From contig CP051187.1 in assembly GCA_038087035.1 (NCBI GenBank), positions 2,733,001 to 2,797,000 on the forward strand: a stretch of 64,000 bases of DNA. Direction: 5' to 3'. Made by a program: the position numbers and the translations under genes. The DNA comes from Gloeotrichia echinulata CP02 (GTDB lineage: Bacteria > Cyanobacteriota > Cyanobacteriia > Cyanobacteriales > Nostocaceae). Below, piece by piece: positions 36,778 to 45,646 of this stretch (its first letter is position 1; each line of letters starts with the position of its first letter). The notes beneath the pieces are model-generated. The model saw nothing but the letters and a program-made list of their open reading frames with translations. It made no database searches and was not told the origin of the DNA.

Positions 36778-37058
36778 GAACAATTGTATTAGCCTCTTCG
36801 TTCAAACGAGCTTTCAGATCTTTAATCCGGCGAGAACCTGAGATGGAGGCAAAAATAACAGATCGACTAGAATTGTTAGCTACTGATCCGTTTGATCCGT
36901 CGCTCAAAACTCATAAGCTCAAAGGAAAGCTATCCGGTGCCTGGGCTTGCACTGTAGAGTACGACTGTAGAATAGTATTTAATTTCCAGAAACATCCAGA
37001 TTCGGAAGTAGAAGAGATTCTTCTAATTGATATTGGCAGCCATGATGAGGTTTATTGA
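36774..37058 (+). CDS. RelE/YafQ-type toxin (mRNA interferase-like)
   Basis: 94 residues. The fold pattern matches the RelE/ParE superfamily: a basic start (VLASSFKRAFRSLIRREPEM), a helix pair (ITDRLELLATDPFDPSLKTHKLKGKLSGAWACTVEYDCRIVFNFQ) and a C-terminal acidic strand plus LLIDIGSHDEVY, as in YafQ. It would cleave translated mRNA when freed from the antitoxin. The 3' end overlaps a ParA-like fragment on the opposite strand. Confidence 0.85.
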   Translation: MRTIVLASSFKRAFRSLIRREPEMEAKITDRLELLATDPFDPSLKTHKLKGKLSGAWACTVEYDCRIVFNFQKHPDSEVEEILLIDIGSHDEVY

Positions 37059-37356
37059 GTGACTTAGCTTTTGCGGTATAAATACAAGCTATATAGGGTT
37101 TTCCTGGAGTGCTTTGCTGAATATAAGGTAGAGCAAAAGCACGGATAGTCTTACCATAAGGTAGTTCTTGAGAACTTTCTAGATACTTGGAAAACTCTAC
37201 ATCACCTAAAGCAGCAATAGACAAATTGCACTGCGGATCAAAATCGATGGCTAATACTTTCTTGCCTTTGTCTGCTAATGATGTCGCTAAATTCCAAATT
37301 GTAGTTGTTTTTCCTACACCACCTTTATTGTTGAACAGTGCAATTACTTTTACCAT
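36979..37356 (-). pseudogene. N-terminal fragment of a ParA-family ATPase
   Basis: About 125 codons. The first 85-90 residues (VKVIALFNNKGGVGKTTTIWNLATSLADKGKKVLAIDFDPQCNLSIAALG) are a normal ParA start with the deviant Walker A KGGVGKTT. Walker B and the rest of the roughly 280-residue protein are missing; after YIQQSTPGKPYIA the frame reads through the antisense of the toxin gene. Loss of the 3' part together with acquisition of the toxin-antitoxin pair is likely. Confidence 0.75.
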
Positions 37357-37509
37357 TTGTCTTTCCTTTTTCAGCAGTAACCCGGTGAAAATTATTCGCT
37401 ACCAGCAAATCTTGTAGGGTGCGTTCATGTAATGTAACGCACCTTATTATACAGTCCAGTTTGTAGGATGCTTAAAATACTGACCTAAATGAAAGACATT
37501 CTAGCATTA

Positions 37510-38790
37510 TTACAACACATCCCTCCCTAAAAACGATCGCAACACTTCCGGTACCAAAATCGTCCCATCTGCTTGCTGATAATTCTCCAAAATCGCCGCC
37601 ATTGTCCTTCCCACAGCCAAACCGGAACCGTTGAGGGTATGCACAAATTGCGTCCCTTTCTTCCCAGCTTCCTTAAAGCGAATATCCGCCCGTCGCGCTT
37701 GGAAGTCAAAGCAATTAGAACAACTAGAAATTTCTCGATACTTACCAGAAGATGGAAGCCAGACTTCTAAATCATAGGTTTTCGTTGCCCCAAAACCTAA
37801 ATCAGCTGTACAGAGATTAATCACACGGTAAGGTAATTTTAAAGCCTGTAAAATTGCTTCTGCATTCCCCACCAATTTTTCTAATTCATCAAAAGAAGTG
37901 CTGGGATGAACAACTTTCACCAACTCCACTTTATTAAATTGATGCAGACGAATTAAACCGCGCATATCCCGCCCATAACTTCCCGCTTCTCGACGAAAAC
38001 AGGGAGTATAAGCACAGTGGTAAATTGGTAAATCTTCTGCAGCTAGAATTTCTCCCCGATAAAGATTGGTAACGGGAACTTCTGCTGTGGGAATCAACCA
38101 CAATTCATCATCAGCACACTTAAAACTTTCTTCCGCAAACTTGGGTAATTGACCGGTTCCGGTTAAAGAATCAGTATTCACTAACAAAGGCGGACTAACT
38201 TCTAGATAGCCAGCTTCAGTTTGCGTCTTCAGCATAAAGTTAATTAATGCTCTCTCCAACGCCGCACCAGCACCGATGAGGGTAACAAAGCGACTTTGGG
38301 CAACTTTGACAGCCCGCTCAAAATTGAGAATACCCAACTTTTCGCCAATTTCCCAGTGGGGGATAATATTCGGGTTTTGGGGAAGGTACTCATCGCCCCA
38401 ACGGCGGACTTCTACATTATCATCCTCAGTTTTGCCAATGGGTGTAGAGTCGCTGGGTAAATTGGGGAGTGCTAGTACTAATTGCTCAATTTCCGCCTTA
38501 ATTTCTTTTTCTCGCGGTTCCAGTTCGCTCAATTGAGCTTTAATCGAGTTACCTTCATCCCGCAAGCCTTGAATTTCTGGTGATTGAGCATTTATACCAG
38601 ATTTTATCTTCTGCCCGACGATTTTACCGATTTCGTTACTCCGGGCTTGGAGTTGACTGCGCGTCCCCTCTAGTTCCCGTTGTTGCTGATCTAACTGCAA
38701 TATCGGTTGAATGTCGTATTTACCACTACGACTATTTAACCGTTCCTGAATTAACTGGGGATTTTCCCGTATTTGCTTAATATCCAGCAC
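37510..38790 (-). CDS. serS: Seryl-tRNA synthetase
   Basis: 426 residues from the GTG at 38790 (LDIKQIRENPQLIQERLNSR follows), the usual SerRS start; 20 upstream open codons are rejected because they precede the conserved start. The N-terminal coiled-coil arm (about residues 30-100) binds the long variable arm of tRNA-Ser. The class II core shows motif 2 (TPCFRREAGSYGRDMRGLIRLHQFNKVELV) and motif 3 (NGSGLAVGRTMAAILENYQ). A transposon-like element lies just upstream of its start. Confidence 0.96.
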   Translation of the reverse strand: MLDIKQIRENPQLIQERLNSRSGKYDIQPILQLDQQQRELEGTRSQLQARSNEIGKIVGQKIKSGINAQSPEIQGLRDEGNSIKAQLSELEPREKEIKAEIEQLVLALPNLPSDSTPIGKTEDDNVEVRRWGDEYLPQNPNIIPHWEIGEKLGILNFERAVKVAQSRFVTLIGAGAALERALINFMLKTQTEAGYLEVSPPLLVNTDSLTGTGQLPKFAEESFKCADDELWLIPTAEVPVTNLYRGEILAAEDLPIYHCAYTPCFRREAGSYGRDMRGLIRLHQFNKVELVKVVHPSTSFDELEKLVGNAEAILQALKLPYRVINLCTADLGFGATKTYDLEVWLPSSGKYREISSCSNCFDFQARRADIRFKEAGKKGTQFVHTLNGSGLAVGRTMAAILENYQQADGTILVPEVLRSFLGRDVL

Positions 38791-38890
38791 AGATTTTTCT
38801 TTTATTTTTCGCCTAGTTCTTTTTGCCAACAGACCAGCATATAGTTCCAAATCACATAGTTAAATATAGTCAGACTTATGCAATTTAGCT

Positions 38891-40174
38891 TTAAGCAACT
38901 CTACTTTCAGCATGGACACGCTTAAATAGTGGAGTTATCCGCCTTGGATGTACTACCTGACACCCCCTATCCCTTAGAACAGACTGGAGACAGTCAAATC
39001 CTTCAGGATTACTTTTTCTGCCGATGTTGTACCCTGCGTTCACGTCAGCATGAATCTTCAAACCATTTTTACTGATATACCACGCACGTTTGACACGTTT
39101 TCCTGAGAATACATGCTTGATCTTGTTGTTAGGTTGATAAGTTGGGATGATGTCCCAATCAATCGCTGAAGCCTTACTTGTGTAAGATTCTTCTGCTACC
39201 TTAACGGTAATACCGACTCTAACTAATTTGTAAGTCAGCATTTCGATAAATATTGCGTGTGGTATTTGAGTAAAATTTTGGTTTGTACGTTTACCTAAAT
39301 TAAGACGTGTTTTCCATTGTTCGTTTTTCCCGATTGAGACGTGAGTTACACCAAGAGATAGAAGTTGATCCACAATCATTTTTGTGGATTGATGCAAATA
39401 TGAATCTATAAATTGATTACGGTTGCGGACGATATTTGCGATTCGCCTTGATTTAGCTTTACCATGAGGCAGAAAACCTCGAAACTTGGCAACCTGCTTG
39501 TTATAAAACTGGTTGGCTGATTTCAATGGTTTACCATTTACAATAATTGGTTGTATTGCTAGATCATTGAAAACAATCGTCGCTAGATTATCTAAACCAA
39601 TATCTATCGCCGCATTCAGTTCAGGATTCAAACTACAAAAAAACTCTGACAACTCGGTAATTTCATAGACTATTTCGATAACGAAGCATCCAGTTTTTGG
39701 GATAATTCGTACCTCACACAAGTCCTCAAACTTTAGTCCAGGCTTTACTGGAATCCTGATTGGCGACATTGATGGGATAATGAAACCTTTATTAAATTCT
39801 CTTTTACCAATTGCTTGATTATTGAATTTCACTAAGTTTTTGTCATCAACATAATTAGGTGGTTTTGGTCTACCAGTGAACTTAGTTGGTTCAAGTTTAT
39901 AAGCCACTAATGCTTTGTAGTAAGCAATCCACGCATCTGCATTCTGCTTCAAAACGAGTTGCGCTACTTTTGCGCTTATTGCTTTGTAGTTCTCGTTTTG
40001 TTTAAATAAAGTGTCTAAGCTAGCTTGTGATTGAGTTCCCCAACCATAAAAAAAACCTTGACGCTGAGTGAATTGAGCAGTGTTGTAAAGCTGCCGAGAA
40101 ATAGTGGTAATGTCACTACAATAATCAAACCAGTCATGTCCTTCTTTGATTATGTGCTTTTCTACTTGACGCAT
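38891..40174 (-). CDS. tnpB: TnpB-family RNA-guided nuclease, zinc-ribbon-less form
   Basis: 427 residues from the ATG at 40174 (MRQVEKHIIKEG); the frame is open a further 21 codons to a TTG. The RuvC catalytic triad is intact: Asp in AAIDIGLDNLA (about residue 190), Glu in SIGKNEQWK (about 283) and Asp in HADVNAGYNIG (about 376). The Cys4 zinc ribbon normally found between Glu and the last Asp is absent (SYTSKASAIDWDIIP...FSGKRVKRAWYISKNG), as in one known cyanobacterial TnpB branch. It probably cuts DNA guided by an RNA from the element's right end. Confidence 0.87.
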   Translation of the reverse strand: MRQVEKHIIKEGHDWFDYCSDITTISRQLYNTAQFTQRQGFFYGWGTQSQASLDTLFKQNENYKAISAKVAQLVLKQNADAWIAYYKALVAYKLEPTKFTGRPKPPNYVDDKNLVKFNNQAIGKREFNKGFIIPSMSPIRIPVKPGLKFEDLCEVRIIPKTGCFVIEIVYEITELSEFFCSLNPELNAAIDIGLDNLATIVFNDLAIQPIIVNGKPLKSANQFYNKQVAKFRGFLPHGKAKSRRIANIVRNRNQFIDSYLHQSTKMIVDQLLSLGVTHVSIGKNEQWKTRLNLGKRTNQNFTQIPHAIFIEMLTYKLVRVGITVKVAEESYTSKASAIDWDIIPTYQPNNKIKHVFSGKRVKRAWYISKNGLKIHADVNAGYNIGRKSNPEGFDCLQSVLRDRGCQVVHPRRITPLFKRVHAESRVA

Positions 40175-40297
40175 ATTTATACTGAGCGTAGTCAAAGTAT
40201 TGATCAACTTTGGCAATGAAATTAGTATATCATTCAAGATACAGTAAGATATGCTTGACTAGAAAACTTAATCAATCTGTTGGAGAATTTAAGGCTT

Positions 40298-40471
40298 CTA
40301 CAATTTTTTCGGTTTTGCGCTTTGCCCTGATATCTTTTTCGGGTCGTAATCAACAATTACCGTACCCGTGGGAAGTTGCTCTGTTGGATATGGTATTTTA
40401 CCTGCTTTGTCATGTCGCCAAGCGGTAACGTACGAAATCCCCAAGGTTTTAGCATAATCAGATAATTTCAT
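40298..40471 (-). pseudogene. Truncated IS607 serine recombinase (DNA-binding part only)
   Basis: 57 codons encode MKLSDYAKTLGISYVTAWRH and then PTGTVIVDYDPKK. This is the MerR-like helix-turn-helix start of IS607-type TnpA (SDYAKxxGxSYxTAWRW, with the PTGTIIV wing). The catalytic resolvase domain with its active Ser is missing; the frame stops at 40298 (TAG). The position, about 120 bp upstream of the TnpB start, is right for IS607. Confidence 0.75.
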
Positions 40472-40579
40472 TAGGACTGTCTTTTAGACTATATCTGACT
40501 ATGCTAGACTATATTTTGTTTAAAGTTTTATCATACTGATTTTGCCATAGCTGGATAGAGTGAGGTGGGGGGATCGGGA

Positions 40580-40663
40580 GGTTCAAAGCCTCAACGTTCA
40601 AGTTCAAAGCCTCAACGTTCAGGTTCAAAGCCTCAACGTTCAGGTTCAAAGCCTCAACGTTCA
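40580..40663. repeat. 21-bp minisatellite, four copies
   Basis: Four head-to-tail copies of GTTCAAAGCCTCAACGTTCAG (one base varies). It lies beside the edge of the IS607-like element and is followed by CCCCCAATCCC words. No spacers, so it is not a CRISPR. Confidence 0.92.
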
Positions 40664-40709
40664 ATCCCGCCAACCCCCAATCCCTAACCCCCAATCCCCA
40701 ATCCCCTAC

Positions 40710-41288
40710 CTACGGTCGATTAATCCGATTAAGAAGCCACAGCGAAGCCACCAGACCTGCATAGTGAGCTGTGACTGTGTTAGTGTTTGCTTGGACTACA
40801 AACATATCTAAACCACTGATGAATGGTTGATTACCTTGTGGTGAGAAGATGAATTGAGTTTGGGTAATCGCCCTGGCGGCTAAAGTCCCAACGATGGCTT
40901 GTGCCCCTAACAGCGTCAATAGTATTCCCAGCAAATTGACCATCAGTCCTAAGCGCAATACTTGTACTGTCTCGACCTTACGCGGGCGGTTGCTGGGGTT
41001 ACTAGATACCAGTAGAATGCCTAATCTGGTGTAACGGTAAGCTAAATAAATGCCCACACCCAACGTCACCAGTCCGCAAATTGCCAGAAAGATGCCAAAC
41101 GCCGCGCCTGAATTATTCCCTGAAGTGCCTGGTCTCTGACTGGAGATGGCAAACAACAGTAAGATTACGCCAGAAACAACGCCTAGTACTAACTGAATCC
41201 AGAAACTAATCCAACCTATAATCCGAAATTTTTGGGCAATTGCCCGAAGAGTAGATGAAGACGATAGAGTATCACGGTCTTGTGACAT
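40710..41288 (-). CDS. DUF3611 family membrane protein
   Basis: 192 residues from the ATG at 41288 (MSQDRDTLSSSSTLRAIAQKFRIIGW). Four hydrophobic segments are visible (about 25-45, 60-85, 110-135, 165-190). The FRxxGWxSFWIQLVLGVVSGVILL start and TARAITQTQFIFSPQGNQPFISGLDMFVVQANTNTVTAHYAGLVASLWLLNR end are typical of this family in cyanobacteria and plastids. The function is unknown. It is a single gene ending near a minisatellite. Confidence 0.8.
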   Translation of the reverse strand: MSQDRDTLSSSSTLRAIAQKFRIIGWISFWIQLVLGVVSGVILLLFAISSQRPGTSGNNSGAAFGIFLAICGLVTLGVGIYLAYRYTRLGILLVSSNPSNRPRKVETVQVLRLGLMVNLLGILLTLLGAQAIVGTLAARAITQTQFIFSPQGNQPFISGLDMFVVQANTNTVTAHYAGLVASLWLLNRINRP

Positions 41289-41852
41289 ACTGATCACCAA
41301 TGTGCTAGGCGCTTGATAAATTTAATATCACACTTACCAGATGGAAACCGACTATCTCAAGTCTAGGAGGTCAGTATCACATCACAAGTTTTGTGTGTCC
41401 AAGATCATCGCAATTTTGTTCCAACATCTCCTTTACCCGAAGATATTAAGATCGGCATTGGGATAATCACCGTAAAACAAAGTGTTTATTAAGTTTTACA
41501 GACAAAAACGCATTTTACGTGTAAAATTTTTTCGATGGCATCTTTATGCTTAAGCAGTTCTAACCAGATCGGCATCACTTGACACAAAGGCGGCGGCAAA
41601 GCCAATGTCTTATCGCTTCGCTCCTCACCACACCGTCTTGAGCTTGGGTAGGGACGTAATATTTTTTTGCGCCCCTAAAACTCATACAACTTGTCTCACG
41701 ACCTCAGAAGCGTGGGTCATCGTTTGATGTTTACGCTTTGGAAATCCTGCCCAAGTAGCTTTATATACGTAACCTTCGCGGGTTAACACTATATACTGAC
41801 TACAAGGATTCTAGATCCCACCATAAGGCATTGTTTTAGCCATTCACTAACC
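41289..41852. other. Intergenic region between DUF3611 and PadR genes
   Basis: No gene is seen in about 560 bp. A small palindrome (ATTTTACGTGTAAAAT, 41512-41527) followed by TTTTT reads like a weak terminator on the plus strand. The rest has no clear repeat. Confidence 0.5.
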
Positions 41853-42200
41853 ATGAAACTTGAGGATATATATCAATTCTTTGAGAATCCTCCGCCAGCT
41901 TACCTCTGTCAGGAACTAGCAGTTTGTTACATTTTGGATATTTTGCTACAAGAGGAATCCTACGGTACCGAATTGATCCAGCGCCTGGAGACTGAATATC
42001 CGACCTATCGCCTTTCGGATACCGTACTTTATAGTGCGATCAAATTTCTCGAAGACCATAGGGCAATCAGTGGATATTGGAAAAAACTCGAAGGGCGGGG
42101 ACGCCCCAGGCGGATGTACCAAGTTTCTCCTGAATGGCAAGTTCAAGCGCGGGATTTGGCTCGGCTTTGGCAAGACTACATACATCGGAGGACAAATTAA
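41853..42200 (+). CDS. PadR-family transcriptional regulator
   Basis: 115 residues. The winged helix is visible: VCYILDILLQEESYGTELIQRLETEYPTYRLSDTVLYSAIKFLEDHRAISGYWKKLEGRGRPRRMYQVSPEW, with the family's typical LY..L..LE..G.I.......GR.RR.Y.L. pattern. It would bind DNA as a dimer in the cytoplasm. It lies 52 bp before the complex C assembly gene on the same strand and may share its transcript; the target is unknown. Confidence 0.87.
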   Translation: MKLEDIYQFFENPPPAYLCQELAVCYILDILLQEESYGTELIQRLETEYPTYRLSDTVLYSAIKFLEDHRAISGYWKKLEGRGRPRRMYQVSPEWQVQARDLARLWQDYIHRRTN

Positions 42201-42252
42201 CGAATAATAGAAAATGAATAAGTCTCCTCCAATCACACAGTAACTATGAGTT

Positions 42253-42783
42253 ATGGATACTGCAATTCTGCCATCTACTTTGCTCTTAACCGTGTTGTTA
42301 TCAATTGGGCTTTTGTTCTTTATTCGGGCTTCGACCAAAGACCGGACAGAAATAGCCCAATTGGTATCTGAGCAAGACGAAGCTACTCTAATGCCTCAAT
42401 TACAAGAGTATTTTCGCTCCCGGTCATACCGAGTGGCAGCGGTAGACCGAGAAAAAAACCAAGTGACTTTTGAAGGCTTTGTGAAACCTAGCTGGTTTTT
42501 AGCAGTGTTTTTGACGCTGTTAGCTTCGACTGGTCTTGTTTGTCTATCACTTGTTTTGTCCCTGCTTGTGCCTCAATTCAGTACCCTTTTTGTGGGGATA
42601 GTGCTGCTGTCGCCTTTAAGTGGTCTTTTTTATTGGAAAAAAGCCGGAAGACTTGAGAAAGTGTTGCTCAAGCTGGAAGCAACCCCTAGCGAGCAACACT
42701 CATCAAGTGAAATCACTGTTATAGCCCATCGAGACGAAGTTTCAGAGTTACAGAGGGCACTACAGTTAAAAACTATTGAATAA
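42253..42783 (+). CDS. Cofactor assembly of complex C subunit B (CCB2/CCB4-like)
   Basis: 176 residues. Segments: a first membrane helix (about 5-25), a cytoplasmic part with LVSEQDEATLMPQLQEYFRSRSYRVAAVDREKNQVTFEGFVKPSWFLAVFL, a hydrophobic pair (about 78-118) and a soluble tail. This matches the cyanobacterial/plastid proteins needed to attach haem ci to cytochrome b6 of the b6f complex. It works in the thylakoid membrane. Confidence 0.8.
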   Translation: MDTAILPSTLLLTVLLSIGLLFFIRASTKDRTEIAQLVSEQDEATLMPQLQEYFRSRSYRVAAVDREKNQVTFEGFVKPSWFLAVFLTLLASTGLVCLSLVLSLLVPQFSTLFVGIVLLSPLSGLFYWKKAGRLEKVLLKLEATPSEQHSSSEITVIAHRDEVSELQRALQLKTIE

Positions 42784-42851
42784 TTGTTAGTTTTTGTGAC
42801 TAATTGTCACTAATATGGTCGGGGGAAATAAACCGTACTGGTGACGGTCGT

Positions 42852-42938
42852 CATTGGGCATTGGGCATTGGGCATTGGGCATTGGGCATTGGGCATTGGG
42901 CATTGGGCATTGGGCATTGGGCATTGGGCATTGGGCAT
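42852..42938. repeat. Heptamer tandem array (GGGCATT)
   Basis: About twelve exact head-to-tail copies of the heptamer GGGCATT, just downstream of the complex C assembly gene. The copies are identical, suggesting recent expansion. The gap to DUF3155 (42784-43422) also contains the perfect 11-bp hairpin TTTCCCTACGA/TCGTAGGGAAA (43094-43121) and no gene. Confidence 0.95.
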
Positions 42939-43422
42939 GGCAAATAAAAAAATATTCAACCGTTAACCTTCAACCGTCAACCGTCACGCCTCAACCTTCA
43001 AGAACTTCAAGTTGGTTTGAGATGCAGGCTTCTGACCGAATTTTCCGGAAATAGACATTAGGGAGCCGAAAAAACAACTCATGAGATGTCAAATTTCCCT
43101 ACGACACACATCGTAGGGAAAAGCTGAATCCCTTGATAGAGGGTATACAGAAATCCACCGGATCAGCGTGCAACTCCGCTCTCCCTTCTGGACACCTCTC
43201 GCTCTTTCCTGACTCCCTGATGTATCATTCAAACTAGCAATCAACCCAGACAAAACTTGGGTGGCTTGTAAAGAGTCGATTGTCTAGTGACTATGGACTA
43301 GCTTGACTGGCAAATATGCTACAAACCTAAAAAAAATGAAATTTCTGCATAACATGAGCAATTTTGCCAGTTAAATGATTGTCATAAGTCGCATTCAATG
43401 AGTAAGATAACCACTTAATGGT

Positions 43423-43740
43423 TCAACGACTAGCTAACGCTAGGGGTTCTTGACCAGCAGGAGCTTCTAAGACCCTCAGGCTGGGAAACAAGAAATGGTT
43501 CTCTTCAACGTATTGAGCACCAAACAGCCCTTTTTCTGCCCAAAAATAACGATCTGTTGTGTGTTCATTCCGCTTTACGAGTAGCAAGGCTGGTGGCGCG
43601 ATTCCTTCAGCTTGAATGAATTTCCTCGCTGCTGTCACAGGTTTTTCTTCGCCACTTTCGATGCTATATTGAGGCACGTGTTCTAAAATGCGTCGTCCTT
43701 CCTGACGACGACGACTTTTCCGTTTCCGTCTCCTTGCCAA
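43423..43740 (-). CDS. DUF3155 family protein
   Basis: 105 residues from a TTG at 43740, chosen because AGGAGG lies eight bases before it and the conserved family start is (M)ARRRKRKSRRRQEGRRILE. Conserved are VPQYSIESGEEKPVTAARKFIQAEGI, PPALLLVKRNEHTTDRYFWAEKGLFGAQYVEENHFLFPSLR. The N-terminus is strongly basic, so RNA or DNA contact is possible. The function is unknown. It is found only in cyanobacteria as far as I know. Confidence 0.82.
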   Translation of the reverse strand: MARRRKRKSRRRQEGRRILEHVPQYSIESGEEKPVTAARKFIQAEGIAPPALLLVKRNEHTTDRYFWAEKGLFGAQYVEENHFLFPSLRVLEAPAGQEPLALASR

Positions 43741-44021
43741 CCTATTTTCCTCCTCTTTCAAGCTGTAGATTGTAGTTATAGCTACAAAATCCGTCGTAAT
43801 TATATAATTTCTAGTTAAAAAAAGCAACAGTTTCTAAAGTATTGACACAATAAAATAATATTTTTTAACGTAGAGAAATCAAAAGTAGCAAAAGATATAA
43901 TTTCTTGGTGCAAACCATTACTAAGAAGATTTAGTTAAGCTTTATTAAACGGGTGAGGGAAAAAGTAAGGACTTTCTTTCATCATCCCTCAAATTGTGTA
44001 ATTCTGATCAAGATCTAAAAA

Positions 44022-45353
44022 ATGTTAATGTCTACCAGTTCTGATTTTCTTGCTCTATGCCGAGAGCAAATAGCACTGCTGACCCAAGGACTGGGAGCAT
44101 CCTTAAGTGTTGTGTACTTAACACAAGAATTGGTAGAGTCCTCAACAGGGGAGGCGAAACTGATTCCTGTGGTAGTCTACCCAGAGACGGCAATATTAGG
44201 GCAAGCAGAGGAGGCTGGGTCGGCGATAGCACCGAAGCAACTACAAGTTGGGAATGTTTTGGCATTACCCCAGCGTCAAGGAAAACTACTGACAGTAGGG
44301 TCGGACTCTCCTACCTCCTCAAAGGAGTATGGGACACCAGAGGAATACTTACTCAGTGGGAACCAAATTGTTTTGCCCCTGATTCATGAAGGTGTGATGA
44401 TGGGGTTACTGGTGACAGGGAGGGAAGACCGGGGATGGAATGAACAGGAGCAAAGTCAAATTGAACGGATAGCCCAAACCCTAGCGATCGCCTGTATTTT
44501 AGATCAGCGGCGAGGATGGTTACAGCAGCAGTTACAGCAACAACAAATTTTGCAAGAACGACAACGGGATTTGCTAGATAACCTCTTGCACCAGTTTCGC
44601 AACCCGTTAACAGCATTACGGACTTTTGGTAAACTGCTGCTCAAGCGACTACGTTCACCAGACCCTAACCGAGATGTCGCTAGCAATATGATCCAGCAAA
44701 GCGATCGCCTCCAGGAACTGCTGCTACAGATTGAGCAAGTAATTGACTTGACAGAAGCGGATTTAGGGCTACTGTTACCGCAAAACGAAGTATTTGTAGA
44801 AGCAACTGTACAAAAAGAACCACTACCCGCTTTATTATTGCCAGGAACAGGAGATAAAGAAGTTGACTGTTCCTTGCCAGATTTGTTAAAACCATTGTTA
44901 ATGTCAGCAAAGGCGATCGCACAGGAACGCAATTTGCAACTGATAGCTAAAACTAAGCGCAATTTACCGCTAGTACGCGCTAATATCAAAGCATTACAAG
45001 AGGTATTGACTAATATTATTGATAATGCGTTGAAATATACTCCGGCTGAAGGCAAGATTTTGATTCAGATAGGGCTAAAAAAAGCTAATTTGCAGGGAAT
45101 TGCCATTAGTGACACAGGCCCTGGAATTCCACCACAAGATTTAGATCATCTCGGTGAACGCCATTATCGGGGTGTACAAGCGCAAACTGAAATTCCTGGT
45201 ACGGGTTTAGGATTAGCGATCGCCAAACAATTAATCGAGCAGATGCAGGGAGAAATCGAAGTTTTCAGCCCTGCATTAAATTCCGCAATCACATCAGCAA
45301 ATGCGCCAGGAACTACGTTTATTATTTGGTTACCAGAAGTTATACCAATTTGA
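44022..45353 (+). CDS. GAF-domain sensor histidine kinase (Hik2/chloroplast sensor kinase-like)
   Basis: 443 residues, no membrane segment, so soluble. A GAF-like sensor covers about residues 10-165. A Gln-rich coiled coil (QLQQQQILQERQRD) links it to the dimerisation region with the H box LLHQFRNPLTALRTFGKLL (His about 190). The ATPase part shows the N box NIIDNALKYTP (about 330), G1 DTGPGIPP and G2 GTGLGLAIAKQ. The GAF plus HQFRNPLTALRTFGK H box recalls cyanobacterial Hik2, the relative of plastid CSK, which responds to redox or salt; this match is from memory. No response regulator is adjacent. Confidence 0.85.
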   Translation: MLMSTSSDFLALCREQIALLTQGLGASLSVVYLTQELVESSTGEAKLIPVVVYPETAILGQAEEAGSAIAPKQLQVGNVLALPQRQGKLLTVGSDSPTSSKEYGTPEEYLLSGNQIVLPLIHEGVMMGLLVTGREDRGWNEQEQSQIERIAQTLAIACILDQRRGWLQQQLQQQQILQERQRDLLDNLLHQFRNPLTALRTFGKLLLKRLRSPDPNRDVASNMIQQSDRLQELLLQIEQVIDLTEADLGLLLPQNEVFVEATVQKEPLPALLLPGTGDKEVDCSLPDLLKPLLMSAKAIAQERNLQLIAKTKRNLPLVRANIKALQEVLTNIIDNALKYTPAEGKILIQIGLKKANLQGIAISDTGPGIPPQDLDHLGERHYRGVQAQTEIPGTGLGLAIAKQLIEQMQGEIEVFSPALNSAITSANAPGTTFIIWLPEVIPI

Positions 45354-45461
45354 AAAAAGAATGAGACAGATAGGGTAGGGGATCTAGGCCTTGCGCCCCT
45401 ACAGATGATCGATGTGTTGCAAAGATTTTTTGAATTGGTATTAGTCATTAGTCATTAGTCC

Positions 45462-45587
45462 AGGACTTACGCACTAGGCTATTTGTGGAGATCGGGTATA
45501 GGGCATAGGGGATTGGTTAATTTTTTGGTGTCTATGTCCCATGCTCAACCCAAACCCTTAATTTAGAGTTACTCATGGGTAAGTCCT
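45462..45587. repeat. Small inverted-repeat element, family B (copy 1)
   Basis: Starts AGGACTTACGCAC and ends ATGGGTAAGTCCTAT, one mismatch from a perfect inverted repeat. The same ends bound 49427-49616, with a different core. The flanks hold GTCATTAGTCATTAGTC words. Confidence 0.7.
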
Positions 45588-45646
45588 ATGGTCATTGGTC
45601 ATTGGTCAATTTGGCTTATTCACAAAGAACAACTGACAACTGTAGT

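Larger units (their letters stand above)
38860..40520 (-). mobile_element. IS607-like element with broken recombinase and intact TnpB
   Basis: Contains a 57-codon remnant of the serine recombinase followed by a full-length TnpB, the IS607 gene order. The motif ATAGTC(A)GAC recurs near both edges: ATATAGTCAGACTTA near 38873 and GACTATATCTGACTATGCTAG near 40487. These may be ends or recombinase sites, and the exact limits are a guess. The element could now move only if a recombinase is supplied from elsewhere. Confidence 0.6.

Noticed and set aside
40580..40663. Possible CRISPR array
   Set aside because: The 21-bp units are directly adjacent with no spacers, and no cas genes are present.
42854..43054. 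66-codon ORF of GHWALGI repeats
   Set aside because: It is a translation of the GGGCATT array and adjoining repeat words.
44032..45055. Several long antisense ORFs over the histidine kinase
   Set aside because: They are shadows of a clear kinase gene, with no domain and Ser/Cys-rich composition typical of antisense frames.
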